Notes under the pieces: model-generated
What the model saw: the letters and a program-made list of their open reading frames with translations, nothing else
What the model was told of the DNA's origin: nothing
Databases searched by the model: none
Made by a program: the position numbers and the translations under genes
Part shown: positions 1 to 8,187 of the stretch, in pieces
Layout of the letters: each line of letters starts with the position of its first letter
Numbering within the stretch: position 1 is the stretch's first letter
NCBI GenBank assembly: GCA_001513385.1
Contig: LFTK01000089.1
Location: forward strand, 3,747-36,411
Origin: Clostridiales bacterium DTU064
GTDB lineage: Bacteria > Bacillota > Clostridia > Oscillospirales > CAG-272
Length of the DNA stretch: 32,665 bases
Reading direction: 5' to 3'

Positions 1-1449
1 CTTGACTTTGGCGCGCGAAATGAGCTTTATCTTACATATAAAGCGCTCGGCAGAACACAGCAGGCTGATGATACGCTCTCAGAACTTTTAAAAATAATGA
101 GAGGCTGCGAGAACAACTACATTGAGCTTTCGCTTGATTATGCCGATGCCGGTATGTACGATGAGGCAATTTGCGTTTTACAAAGGCTGATTGACGAGCA
201 AAACAAAAAAAGCGCCTGCATAAGCCCTATGGTCTACTACTATCTCGGATGGTATTATGAAAAAAGCGGCGACAGCTCTTGTGCACAGGAATACTACAAA
301 AAAGGCGCTTTGGCAAAGCCCGACTTCTGTTTCCCAAACAAACTCTCTGATATAATCATTTTGGAAAGTGCTATAAGAGCAAATCCGAATGACGCAAAAG
401 CTTATTATTACCTCGGCAATCTTTGGTATGATAAAAAGCAGTATTCAGAAGCAATAAAGTGCTGGGAAAAATCAAAAGACATAGACGATACATTCCCGAC
501 AGTTCACAGAAACTTATCTCTTGCATACTACAACAAGCTGAAAGATGCAAAAAGAGCCGTTTTGGCGCTCGAGCGTGCATTTGAGCTTGACCCGAATGAT
601 TCGCGTGTGTTTTTTGAGCTTGACCAGCTTTACAAAAAAACCGGCGCGAGCATCCATGAGCGTCTGTCAAGACTTGAGGAATACAAGCATTTAGTGGAGT
701 CAAGGGATGACCTGTATATTGAATATATCACCCTTTTAAACCTCACGGGTGACTATGAAAAAGCTCACTCCCTCATCATGAAAAGAAACTTCCATCCGTG
801 GGAGGGCGGTGAAGGCAAGGTGACAAAGCAGTACGTTTTATCGCTCATGGAAATAGGTAAAAAGCACCTTCGCGATAAAAACTACACCTCTGCCCTTGAT
901 GTGCTGATGAAAGCCGCCGTTTATCCCACAAATCTTGGCGAAGGCAAGCTTTCCGGAGCGCAGGAAAACGATTTGAACTATTACATTGGATGCACGTATG
1001 AGGGCTTAGGGGACAGCGAAAAAGCAAAAGAATACTTTGAAAAGGCGTCGACAGGCATTGAAGAGCCCAGTGGTGTCATGTTTTATAACGACGTGCCGCC
1101 GGAGATGATTTTCTATCAAGGGCTTGCGTGCATAAAACTTGGTAATCCACAGCAGGCAAAGGAAAAGTTTGGTAAACTCATAAATTACGGTGAAAAACAC
1201 CTTCATGATATCGTTACTATCGATTATTTTGCAGTATCCCTGCCTGATTTTCTCATTTTCGACGATGATTTAAACAAAAGAAACGAAGTGCTTTGCCGTT
1301 ATCTTCTTGCCCTTGGCCATATGGGTCTCGGAAATCTCAGTCGCGTAAAAGAAGAGTTCGAGCAGGCGCTCACTTTAGACCCAAGCCATATCGGTGTTAT
1401 CATACACAGCAAGATGATAAAAGATGATGCTTTCAATCCATACGCATGA
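1..1449 (+). CDS. Tetratricopeptide-repeat (TPR) protein, 5' end truncated by window
   Basis: ORF 97..1449 stays open in frame to base 1 (LDFGARNELYLTYKALGRTQQADD...); repeated TPR-like motifs such as AKAYYYLGNLWYDKKQYSEAIKCWEKS and ALGHMGLGNLSRVKEEFEQALTLDPSH. Confidence 0.85.
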   Translation, partial: LDFGARNELYLTYKALGRTQQADDTLSELLKIMRGCENNYIELSLDYADAGMYDEAICVLQRLIDEQNKKSACISPMVYYYLGWYYEKSGDSSCAQEYYKKGALAKPDFCFPNKLSDIIILESAIRANPNDAKAYYYLGNLWYDKKQYSEAIKCWEKSKDIDDTFPTVHRNLSLAYYNKLKDAKRAVLALERAFELDPNDSRVFFELDQLYKKTGASIHERLSRLEEYKHLVESRDDLYIEYITLLNLTGDYEKAHSLIMKRNFHPWEGGEGKVTKQYVLSLMEIGKKHLRDKNYTSALDVLMKAAVYPTNLGEGKLSGAQENDLNYYIGCTYEGLGDSEKAKEYFEKASTGIEEPSGVMFYNDVPPEMIFYQGLACIKLGNPQQAKEKFGKLINYGEKHLHDIVTIDYFAVSLPDFLIFDDDLNKRNEVLCRYLLALGHMGLGNLSRVKEEFEQALTLDPSHIGVIIHSKMIKDDAFNPYA

Positions 1450-1506
1450 GTGTCTCGTAATGTGGCATCTTGTCTGAATCTTTAAAAGTCGCAGTATGTG
1501 AATAAC

Positions 1507-1541
1507 AAAAAAAGCAGGCATTTTAAAATGCTTGCTTTTTT
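1507..1541. terminator. Bidirectional intrinsic terminator between convergent genes
   Basis: AAAAAAA-GCAGGCATTT-TA-AAATGCTTGC-TTTTTT; stem flanked by A-run and T-run. Confidence 0.8.
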
Positions 1542-1560
1542 ATATAAACTTATACTTTTA

Positions 1561-3723
1561 TCATTCATATACCGCCCAGATGACGGCGTCGCTGTCGGGC
1601 ATTGTAAAGATTGTTTTAGGTGATTTTTCATCCACAAGCGTGCCGCACGACGCGCGCCAGTGTGAAAACTTTTTGCCCACCTCGTTTTGCTCTGCTGCTT
1701 CAAGCTCTATTTTATCACCGGCAACGGCGACGGCGCCGAGCGGGCTGCCGTTTGCCACACCATCGTGGATGAAAAGAACCTTCTTTGCTTCCTCCGCCAT
1801 ATTGACAAGACGCCAGACGCCGCCGCGCATGTATTTATTCCCACCACCGCCATCGGATGTGCGAAGAACAAGCGGAGTTCCATCCTCTGGTTTACCGTCA
1901 TAAGCGACAATATGATTGCCCGCCGTTATAACGGCAAATCCGCCGTCCGTCACGGCTATTTTGAAGATACTTGCCTTATCTTTGTTGTCGCCGACAGTGT
2001 AGACAGCGTTTTTATCAACATCAATGGCAAGATATCCGTCGCGCTTGCCGCGTATGCGTGCCGTATATGTAATCTCGCGCTCATCGCCATCCCAGCCGCC
2101 GTCAAAGCGTTCGGTCACGTCCCCTTCAAACTCAAAGTAAAACGTCATAGCACCGCAGTCAACGCCGGATGAGGAGTAATCATGCCATAAGCCGACAGCT
2201 GTCTCCGTTGCCCCGGTGTCGGCGACAAACCCGCCGCGCGGCAGAGCAATTTTGTATGGCTCGCCTTCCTTCAGCTCGGCTGTTGCCGCTTCCCGCACCG
2301 GCGGATACGGGAATTTAAAACTACGCCCTGTAAAGTCTTCTTCAGGATCATCCTTTAACCCTGTTACCTTCACAGTGTCAGGAACAGGTGACCATGCTCC
2401 GTCAAGGTTGCGGTATGGATATGTTTTCGAGAAGAATTTATAAGCGTCAATATCGTAGTTATAAAGCTCACGGCGTGTGTTTATCGGTCCGCGCGTGCCG
2501 TCCCAGCCGTCGTCCTTCGCGCATTCGTTCATTACGTTGAACCAAATCGCCGACAGCGTCGCAAAGTATTCGTCGGAGTTAGATATAGCATATGTGTTCG
2601 GCCAAAGTCCGGCTGCCTTTGCGTGGCGATAAAGCATTCTAAACTCGCGCGCAAGCTCGCCATCCTCCATTCTGTCGATTCCGGCGATTTTTACGCCATG
2701 GCCAAACTCGTGCACCAGTATGCACTCGTTTTTATAACGGGTATAATATTCCTTATCCGGACGGCTGTCGTCGTCATCGCGCCAGTGCCAGACGTTTGCT
2801 TCCGTTATGCTGCAGGTGATGCCGCCAAACCCCTCGACGTAAAGGGAATGCGGATTATACCCTGGGCGGTGCTCAGGTATATGATAAGCGCACTCGCCCT
2901 TTCCATATATGCAAAGGGACGCTCCGCTCTTCACCATCTGCGCTGCAATTTCAGGTGATGCGGAGAGCATTATATCGACAATTTTTCCCGCTCGCTCGAC
3001 AGTTTTCATGCCAAGAAGCAGCGCTGCGCTCCCCTTTACCTCAACACCCGACTTTGTTATAAGTCTGTATTTATAATAATCCTCATATGGAGCTGTTACT
3101 TCCACATCACCATATTTAACGGTCACTGCCGGCGCTCCCTCGCCGCACGGAAGCGGCTCTGCCAGACGAAGCGTCGTCATACCGTAGAAGTAAACGCGGC
3201 CACCGTGGCCATAGCGGCGCTCAAGCGCAAGCTCTTTACCATCGGCACAAACTGAGAAAGCGTCCGCCCCGGGGTCCTCGCCGTGTTCGAACATTTCGTC
3301 CCAGTAAATCTCAATATCACGGTCATTAATCTGTCTTGCACGTACTATTTTCGGCGTCAGCGCAGCACCTTCATTTATCAGCTCAATAGCCACTGCGTTT
3401 ATGTATTTATTCCCGTCACGACTAAACCTTTTTTCAGCCTCTTCTGCAAGTTCATCAGCTGATTTACTGTGCTCTCCTTCAACATCCTCGCCAAAATCAG
3501 ATGGTTTATATGCGCTGAAAAGCTCACCAAATGACCCAAAGCGGACAATTTTTAAAATTTTCGCATAGTGCGCGCCTTCAAGATACGGCAGGCGGCGGAA
3601 TAAAATCGTATCTCCTTCTCTCATCACAGCGGCGTCGCATCCTGAGGTTGCGTAAACAGTAGCTTTACCGCTTTTATACTTTTCCCATATATTGCCGGGC
3701 AGCTTTACAACATGAACGCTCAT
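1561..3723 (-). CDS. Putative zinc metallopeptidase (HEFGH) with N-terminal ASCH-like domain and C-terminal InlB-like/bacterial repeat
   Basis: 720 aa; ECILVHEFGHGVKIAG (HExxH) followed by NSDEYFATLSAIWF (candidate third ligand Glu); N-terminus VVKLPGNIWEKYKSGKATVYA...VMREGDTILFRR...AKILKIVRFGSFGELFSAY...INAVAIELI resembles ASCH domains; C-terminus GKKFSHWRASCGTLVDEKSPKTIFTMPDSDAVIWAVYE resembles a bacterial-repeat module. Confidence 0.7.
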   Translation of the reverse strand: MSVHVVKLPGNIWEKYKSGKATVYATSGCDAAVMREGDTILFRRLPYLEGAHYAKILKIVRFGSFGELFSAYKPSDFGEDVEGEHSKSADELAEEAEKRFSRDGNKYINAVAIELINEGAALTPKIVRARQINDRDIEIYWDEMFEHGEDPGADAFSVCADGKELALERRYGHGGRVYFYGMTTLRLAEPLPCGEGAPAVTVKYGDVEVTAPYEDYYKYRLITKSGVEVKGSAALLLGMKTVERAGKIVDIMLSASPEIAAQMVKSGASLCIYGKGECAYHIPEHRPGYNPHSLYVEGFGGITCSITEANVWHWRDDDDSRPDKEYYTRYKNECILVHEFGHGVKIAGIDRMEDGELAREFRMLYRHAKAAGLWPNTYAISNSDEYFATLSAIWFNVMNECAKDDGWDGTRGPINTRRELYNYDIDAYKFFSKTYPYRNLDGAWSPVPDTVKVTGLKDDPEEDFTGRSFKFPYPPVREAATAELKEGEPYKIALPRGGFVADTGATETAVGLWHDYSSSGVDCGAMTFYFEFEGDVTERFDGGWDGDEREITYTARIRGKRDGYLAIDVDKNAVYTVGDNKDKASIFKIAVTDGGFAVITAGNHIVAYDGKPEDGTPLVLRTSDGGGGNKYMRGGVWRLVNMAEEAKKVLFIHDGVANGSPLGAVAVAGDKIELEAAEQNEVGKKFSHWRASCGTLVDEKSPKTIFTMPDSDAVIWAVYE

Positions 3724-3798
3724 AATACTACATCCATCATATATGAATTTTTATTTAAATTTATTATAACTGCAAGATGATATAATGTCAAACATTCG

Positions 3799-3848
3799 CA
3801 AAAAAAGCTTCGCTCCTCCGGCATATTTTATGCCAAAGGAACGAAGCT
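3799..3848 (-). terminator. Intrinsic terminator downstream of the acyl-CoA ligase
   Basis: Minus strand AGCTTCGTTCCTTTGGCATA-aaa-TATGCCGGAGGAGCGAAGCT followed by TTTTTT. Confidence 0.85.
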
Positions 3849-3896
3849 GATTTACTACATTAAGCAATTCCTAAATGACTTTGTTTTTATTAAAGA

Positions 3897-5714
3897 TTAT
3901 ATCACTGCCGCCTGGGCTTTCTTTTGCTCTTGTTTACTTTTATCCTGCTCTGTTTCTTGCCCGTCCTCGTGCTCTTCTTCAATATCTTGCTGAGGTGCGG
4001 ACTTGAGCCGCGCCAGCTCTTCCTCTTCAAGCAATCTGTAAGCAACTTTTCCGACAAGTGTCTTCGGTAAGCTGTCGCGGAACTCAATTTCACGCGGCAG
4101 GGCATATTTTGCTATATTTTTACGGCAATACGCCATAATTTTCTCTTTTGTCTCGTCAGTCGGTTCAATGCCGGGTTTCAATACAATAAACGCCTTGACG
4201 CGTTGCATACGTATCGGGTCCGGAACACCAATTACGCAGCTCACCTGAACGTATTCGTGTGCGTCAAGTATGTTTTCAAGCTGTGACGGGTAAACATTAT
4301 ATCCGTTTGTTATTATCATTCTCTTTATTCTCTGCCTGAAATAAACAAACCCGTCGCTGTCCATTACGCCAAGATCGCCCGTATGAACCCACAAAAGCCC
4401 GTCAGCATGACGCCGCAGTGTTTTTTCCGTTTCTTCCGGCTGGTTTAAATAACCGAGCATGACGGTCGGACCGGCAATGCAGATTTCGCCTTCCTCGCCG
4501 TAGGGTACTTCTTCCTCCGTACCGACCTTGACAATTTTATAATACATGTCGGGCAATGGCTGACCGACGCTTCCTTCCTTTGCAAGGTGAATCGGCGTTA
4601 AGCAGCTTGCCGTTGCGCACTCTGTTGTGCCATACCCTTCGCGGATGTGAATTCTGCTGTTGTGCTCGTCAAGGAATTTATCAAAACGGCGTTTAAGCTC
4701 AACCGTCAGTGTATCGCCACCGCAGAATACTCCTTTAAGGCAAGAGAGATCAGCCTTTTTCATGCATGGTTCGCGAAGCAGCGCCTCATAAAGTGACGGC
4801 ACACCGGCGATGAAATTACATCTGTATTTTAAGATCATTTTTGCATAACTTTTTGCCGTGAAGCGCGGCACAAGTATGCAGCGACCGCCGTTTGCAAGTA
4901 TCGAATGTATTGTCACGCCAAGGCCAAAGCCATGGAATATCGGCATTACACAAAGCATGCTGTCGCCCGGTTCAAACATCGGGTTTGCAACTAAAATCTG
5001 ACGTGCAAGCGCGTTGAAGTTGTAGTTTGACAAAAGTATACCCTTTGTAATGCCGGTCGTTCCGCCGCTATATAAAATAACAGCAGGGTCGTCCTTCTTC
5101 CGCTCGACACGATATTTCCAGTGATATTTACGTCCGCCGCGTAAAAAGTCATTCCAGAAGACAACGGGCGCGTCTGATGGTATGCGCTTAACCTTCAGGC
5201 CTTCCGTCAGCATATATCCTGCCTTAAGCTGCGGCGACATTTCATCCTTTATGCGGGCTATAATTACCTGCTGAAGATCGACATTTTGACGTATCGCTTC
5301 AAATTTACCGTAAAACTGATCAAGGGTAAGTGCTACAACACTCCCCGACTCCTTTATATAAAACTCAATCTCGCGCTCGCTTGAGAGCGGATGAATCATA
5401 TTAGCGATAGCGCCGACTAAGTTTACAGCATAAAACATTATGACTGCCTGAGGGCAGTTTGGCATACAAATCGTTATGCGGTCGCCCTCGCGTATGCCAA
5501 TAGCGCGAAGCGCTTTAGCGCAAAGCTCGACTTGAGATGCAAATTCCCGGTACGTAGTCTTACATCCCATGAAATTGTATGCTATGTACTTCGGGTATTT
5601 CTTCACCATCTCCTCGACGGCATCCCACATCGTCCCCTCGGGATAGGAAAGCGTTGGTGGCACGTCTCCATAACATGATAGCCACGGAGCCTTCACTTCA
5701 TTTGATATCATCAC
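3897..5714 (-). CDS. AMP-dependent synthetase/ligase (long-chain acyl-CoA synthetase-like)
   Basis: 605 aa; AMP-binding motif ILYSGGTTGITKGILLS; GYGTTEC; WVHTGDLGVMDSDGFVYFRQRIKRMIITNGYNVYP; C-terminal LPKTLVGKVAYRLL; charged C-terminal tail. Confidence 0.92.
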   Translation of the reverse strand: MMISNEVKAPWLSCYGDVPPTLSYPEGTMWDAVEEMVKKYPKYIAYNFMGCKTTYREFASQVELCAKALRAIGIREGDRITICMPNCPQAVIMFYAVNLVGAIANMIHPLSSEREIEFYIKESGSVVALTLDQFYGKFEAIRQNVDLQQVIIARIKDEMSPQLKAGYMLTEGLKVKRIPSDAPVVFWNDFLRGGRKYHWKYRVERKKDDPAVILYSGGTTGITKGILLSNYNFNALARQILVANPMFEPGDSMLCVMPIFHGFGLGVTIHSILANGGRCILVPRFTAKSYAKMILKYRCNFIAGVPSLYEALLREPCMKKADLSCLKGVFCGGDTLTVELKRRFDKFLDEHNSRIHIREGYGTTECATASCLTPIHLAKEGSVGQPLPDMYYKIVKVGTEEEVPYGEEGEICIAGPTVMLGYLNQPEETEKTLRRHADGLLWVHTGDLGVMDSDGFVYFRQRIKRMIITNGYNVYPSQLENILDAHEYVQVSCVIGVPDPIRMQRVKAFIVLKPGIEPTDETKEKIMAYCRKNIAKYALPREIEFRDSLPKTLVGKVAYRLLEEEELARLKSAPQQDIEEEHEDGQETEQDKSKQEQKKAQAAVI

Positions 5715-5809
5715 ATATACCTCATTTAACCATTAATTTACTAAAGCTGCGCAAATATCAGCACTTAACTGATACATCAAAGAAAATTATTATCAGATAA
5801 GACTGAAAA

Positions 5810-6724
5810 TTAATATTCAACCTGCGTCATCAGCGGCAGATCAAGCAACTCCGGCTCGGCAAAAAGACGGCGTAAAATACGAATGCTGTTTGCAAAATAA
5901 TAGCCGTCCGCTATGCGCTCATCAATTGTTATGCCGAGTTCAAGCGCACTTTTCATCGTGACAGTGCCGTCCTCATTGTAAAACGGCGTAGGTTTCTTTT
6001 CGCCAACGACGACGAAAATTGAATTCGTGCCCCAGTTTGTCAAATGGTGATAGTTGGCGCGCATTTTTATACTGCCAAGGTTTGATATAAATACTGTCGA
6101 GAAATAAGGGTCAATTTTTGCAAATGATTTCGGATACCAGCCATGATAATCAAGCCAGCGTAAAAACTTCATAGCCAGCTTCAAAATCGGGCGTGGTAAT
6201 TTGATAAAAATGTTCATTGTGTCCGTTGTTTTATCGCTTTCATTAGCGTGACGTACGCTATAGACAATTTTTTTGACCTGCTGATATATCTGCTCAACAG
6301 GTGAGGCGTCAGATTCCTTGTCAACACTGACAATCGCGAGGACTTCCTCTCCGTCATCTGAAAACTTTTTCTTTACAACGAACGATAACGTTATGTCGTC
6401 ACGCTCATATAACCTGTCGCCCGCATAAAAACGGTTCATTTTCGGGCGCAGAGCAATAGTTTTAGCTATTGCCGCACATATTACATGGAAAAATGTATAT
6501 TTAAACTCGGGATCCCCTTCGTTTTTCTTTTCAAGATATGCTTCAACGGCAGTCAGATCAATAATTTCGTTGAGCACCGCTTCGTTATCCGTGCGTCTCG
6601 GAATTAAAAACGGTATCAAGACGTGCATCGTATCCAAATCGCGGACAAGACGCCCGTCATATCTGTCGCCGCGCCTTCTTTTCTTTTTCTTGTTGTCTTT
6701 TGATTCCTTCGGTTGAGCTGACAT
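5810..6724 (-). CDS. 2-oxoacid dehydrogenase E2 catalytic-domain-like / CAT-like acyltransferase, no lipoyl domain
   Basis: 304 aa; TFFHVICAAIAKTIALRPKMNRFYAGDRLYERDDITLSFVV; TVFISNLGSI; GITIDERIADGYYFANSIRILRRLF aligns with the E2 DHRxxDG catalytic region. Confidence 0.8.
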   Translation of the reverse strand: MSAQPKESKDNKKKKRRRGDRYDGRLVRDLDTMHVLIPFLIPRRTDNEAVLNEIIDLTAVEAYLEKKNEGDPEFKYTFFHVICAAIAKTIALRPKMNRFYAGDRLYERDDITLSFVVKKKFSDDGEEVLAIVSVDKESDASPVEQIYQQVKKIVYSVRHANESDKTTDTMNIFIKLPRPILKLAMKFLRWLDYHGWYPKSFAKIDPYFSTVFISNLGSIKMRANYHHLTNWGTNSIFVVVGEKKPTPFYNEDGTVTMKSALELGITIDERIADGYYFANSIRILRRLFAEPELLDLPLMTQVEY

Positions 6725-6864
6725 TTTTTATTAATCCCCCTGGCGCTGATAAATACGTTGCTATATGAGTAGTTTTAATTACAGGTAATTTGTTGAATTC
6801 CTACAGACTTACAAGTTTCTTAGTTTTTTATCTTTACTGTTACCGCTAAGCTATTCTTGCACTT

Positions 6865-7632
6865 TTATTCTTCATTATCTTTTTCTTTTTCATTATCTTT
6901 ATCTTTATCAGTATCGCCGCTGTTCCGGTGTATATGGAAGCTCCTCTGCAGCCGTTGGCCCAAGACCCGCATATAAGCCGTTGTCATTGCTGATAAGCGG
7001 CGTATAAGCCAGCAGAGTAAAAGCAACACTCCAAATGTCACAACCCAGATTATAACGTCAAGGTGTATGACAATATCTGTCGGCACAAACCTTTCAAGCG
7101 AATCTGTCACAGTGAAGAGTATGACAAATACGGCGATATAAATTCCAAGTGTTAGCTTCGGGGCGCCAAAGCCGCGACGCCGAAATATGAATATGCCCGT
7201 GACGACAGCTGTGCAGACAACACAATACTTGATAAATGTCAGTATTGTAGCTGTAAACGTCAGCTGTGCCCCCGCGCCCGTTCCTGTGAAAATCAAATTG
7301 ACGATGTACATCACCGGAACAAGCATGCCAAAGCAGTATAAAAACCACTGAAGGTCGGCAAGTACCCTCTCCGGCCACGACATACGGGGCGCATTTTTTA
7401 TAAGCTCACGTGAAAAGCCCTCGATATCCGGACCAATTGCCTGGGAAAAATCCTCGCCGCGTGCTCTACATTCCTCCGCCATACCAATCAGGTCAGAAAC
7501 TGTTTCCTCGTATACGACCTCGTTCATGTGATGTGACAAAAGATAAGTAGAAATACGGCGTATTATTTTCCTGTCGTCCTGCGATACACTGGCAAGGCTT
7601 TTTTTGAGGACTCTTTTCATTCTGAATTGCAA
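6865..7632 (-). CDS. Membrane protein with DUF1048-like N-terminus, about four TM helices, charged tail
   Basis: 255 aa; hydrophobic segments (WFLYCFGMLVPVMYIVNLIF, LGIYIAVFVILFTVT, VIIWVVTFGVLLLLCWLI); overlaps the upstream PadR gene by 16 nt; PadR-DUF1048 pairing is common in Firmicutes. Confidence 0.65.
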   Translation of the reverse strand: MQFRMKRVLKKSLASVSQDDRKIIRRISTYLLSHHMNEVVYEETVSDLIGMAEECRARGEDFSQAIGPDIEGFSRELIKNAPRMSWPERVLADLQWFLYCFGMLVPVMYIVNLIFTGTGAGAQLTFTATILTFIKYCVVCTAVVTGIFIFRRRGFGAPKLTLGIYIAVFVILFTVTDSLERFVPTDIVIHLDVIIWVVTFGVLLLLCWLIRRLSAMTTAYMRVLGQRLQRSFHIHRNSGDTDKDKDNEKEKDNEE

Positions 7633-7961
7633 CTGCCCTCCTCACCAAATATTTCGGCAACAGCCGTCGATAGCTGGGTCCAATAACTATAAAATGACGA
7701 TAAGTATTCCAAACCGGTCTCTGTTATTGTGTAATACTTGCGTTTTGGGCCAAGCGGCGACGGCAAAAGCTCCGAGACAATCATTCCCGCGCGTAGAAGA
7801 CGCATCAGTATCGGGTATATTGTTCCCTCGGAGACATCCTTAAAGCCACTTGTTCGGAGCAGTTCAATTATCTCGTATCCATATGTAGTGCGCACACTGA
7901 TTATCTTGAGAATACACCCTTCAAGCGTGCCACGCATAAGTTGTGATTTGTCAAAATCCAT
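7617..7961 (-). CDS. PadR-family transcriptional regulator
   Basis: 114 aa; MRGTLEGCILKIISVRTTYGYEIIELLRTSGFKDVSEGTIYPILMRLLRAGMIVSELLPSPLGPKRKYYTITETGLEYL is a classic PadR winged helix. Confidence 0.95.
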   Translation of the reverse strand: MDFDKSQLMRGTLEGCILKIISVRTTYGYEIIELLRTSGFKDVSEGTIYPILMRLLRAGMIVSELLPSPLGPKRKYYTITETGLEYLSSFYSYWTQLSTAVAEIFGEEGSCNSE

Positions 7962-7982
7962 ACGAGAAATTCCCCATAGTTA

Positions 7983-8020
7983 TTCCGGTATATTGTATCA
8001 CATAGTACCGGAAGTGTCAA
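7983..8020 (-). promoter_or_regulatory. Promoter of the padR operon with overlapping inverted repeat (putative operator)
   Basis: Minus strand TTGACA-N17-TACAAT; inverted repeat TTCCGGTA-N15-TACCGGAA (7983-7990 / 8006-8013) brackets the -10. Confidence 0.7.
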
Positions 8021-8095
8021 CCGAACAGAAACAAATTATCGACAAATTTTTAATATTTAAAACATATTTATAATATGCTTAATAAAATAAAAATA

Positions 8096-8135
8096 GCCAG
8101 ATGTGATGTTTATCTCTTGCTAAATCACATCTGGC
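8096..8135. terminator. Terminator hairpin downstream of dxs
   Basis: GCCAGATGTGAT ... ATCACATCTGGC perfect stem; T-rich on the minus strand (CTATTTTTATTTT). Confidence 0.7.
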
Positions 8136-8187
8136 CTTCATTTTTACTGAAAAGTTTCAAAGCAATCAATCAGGTTGTGATCAATCA

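Noticed and set aside
1532-2172. Plus-strand ORFs (123 aa and 161 aa) opposite the ASCH-metallopeptidase gene
   Set aside because: Antisense to a long coherent ORF; no ribosome-binding site or motif support.
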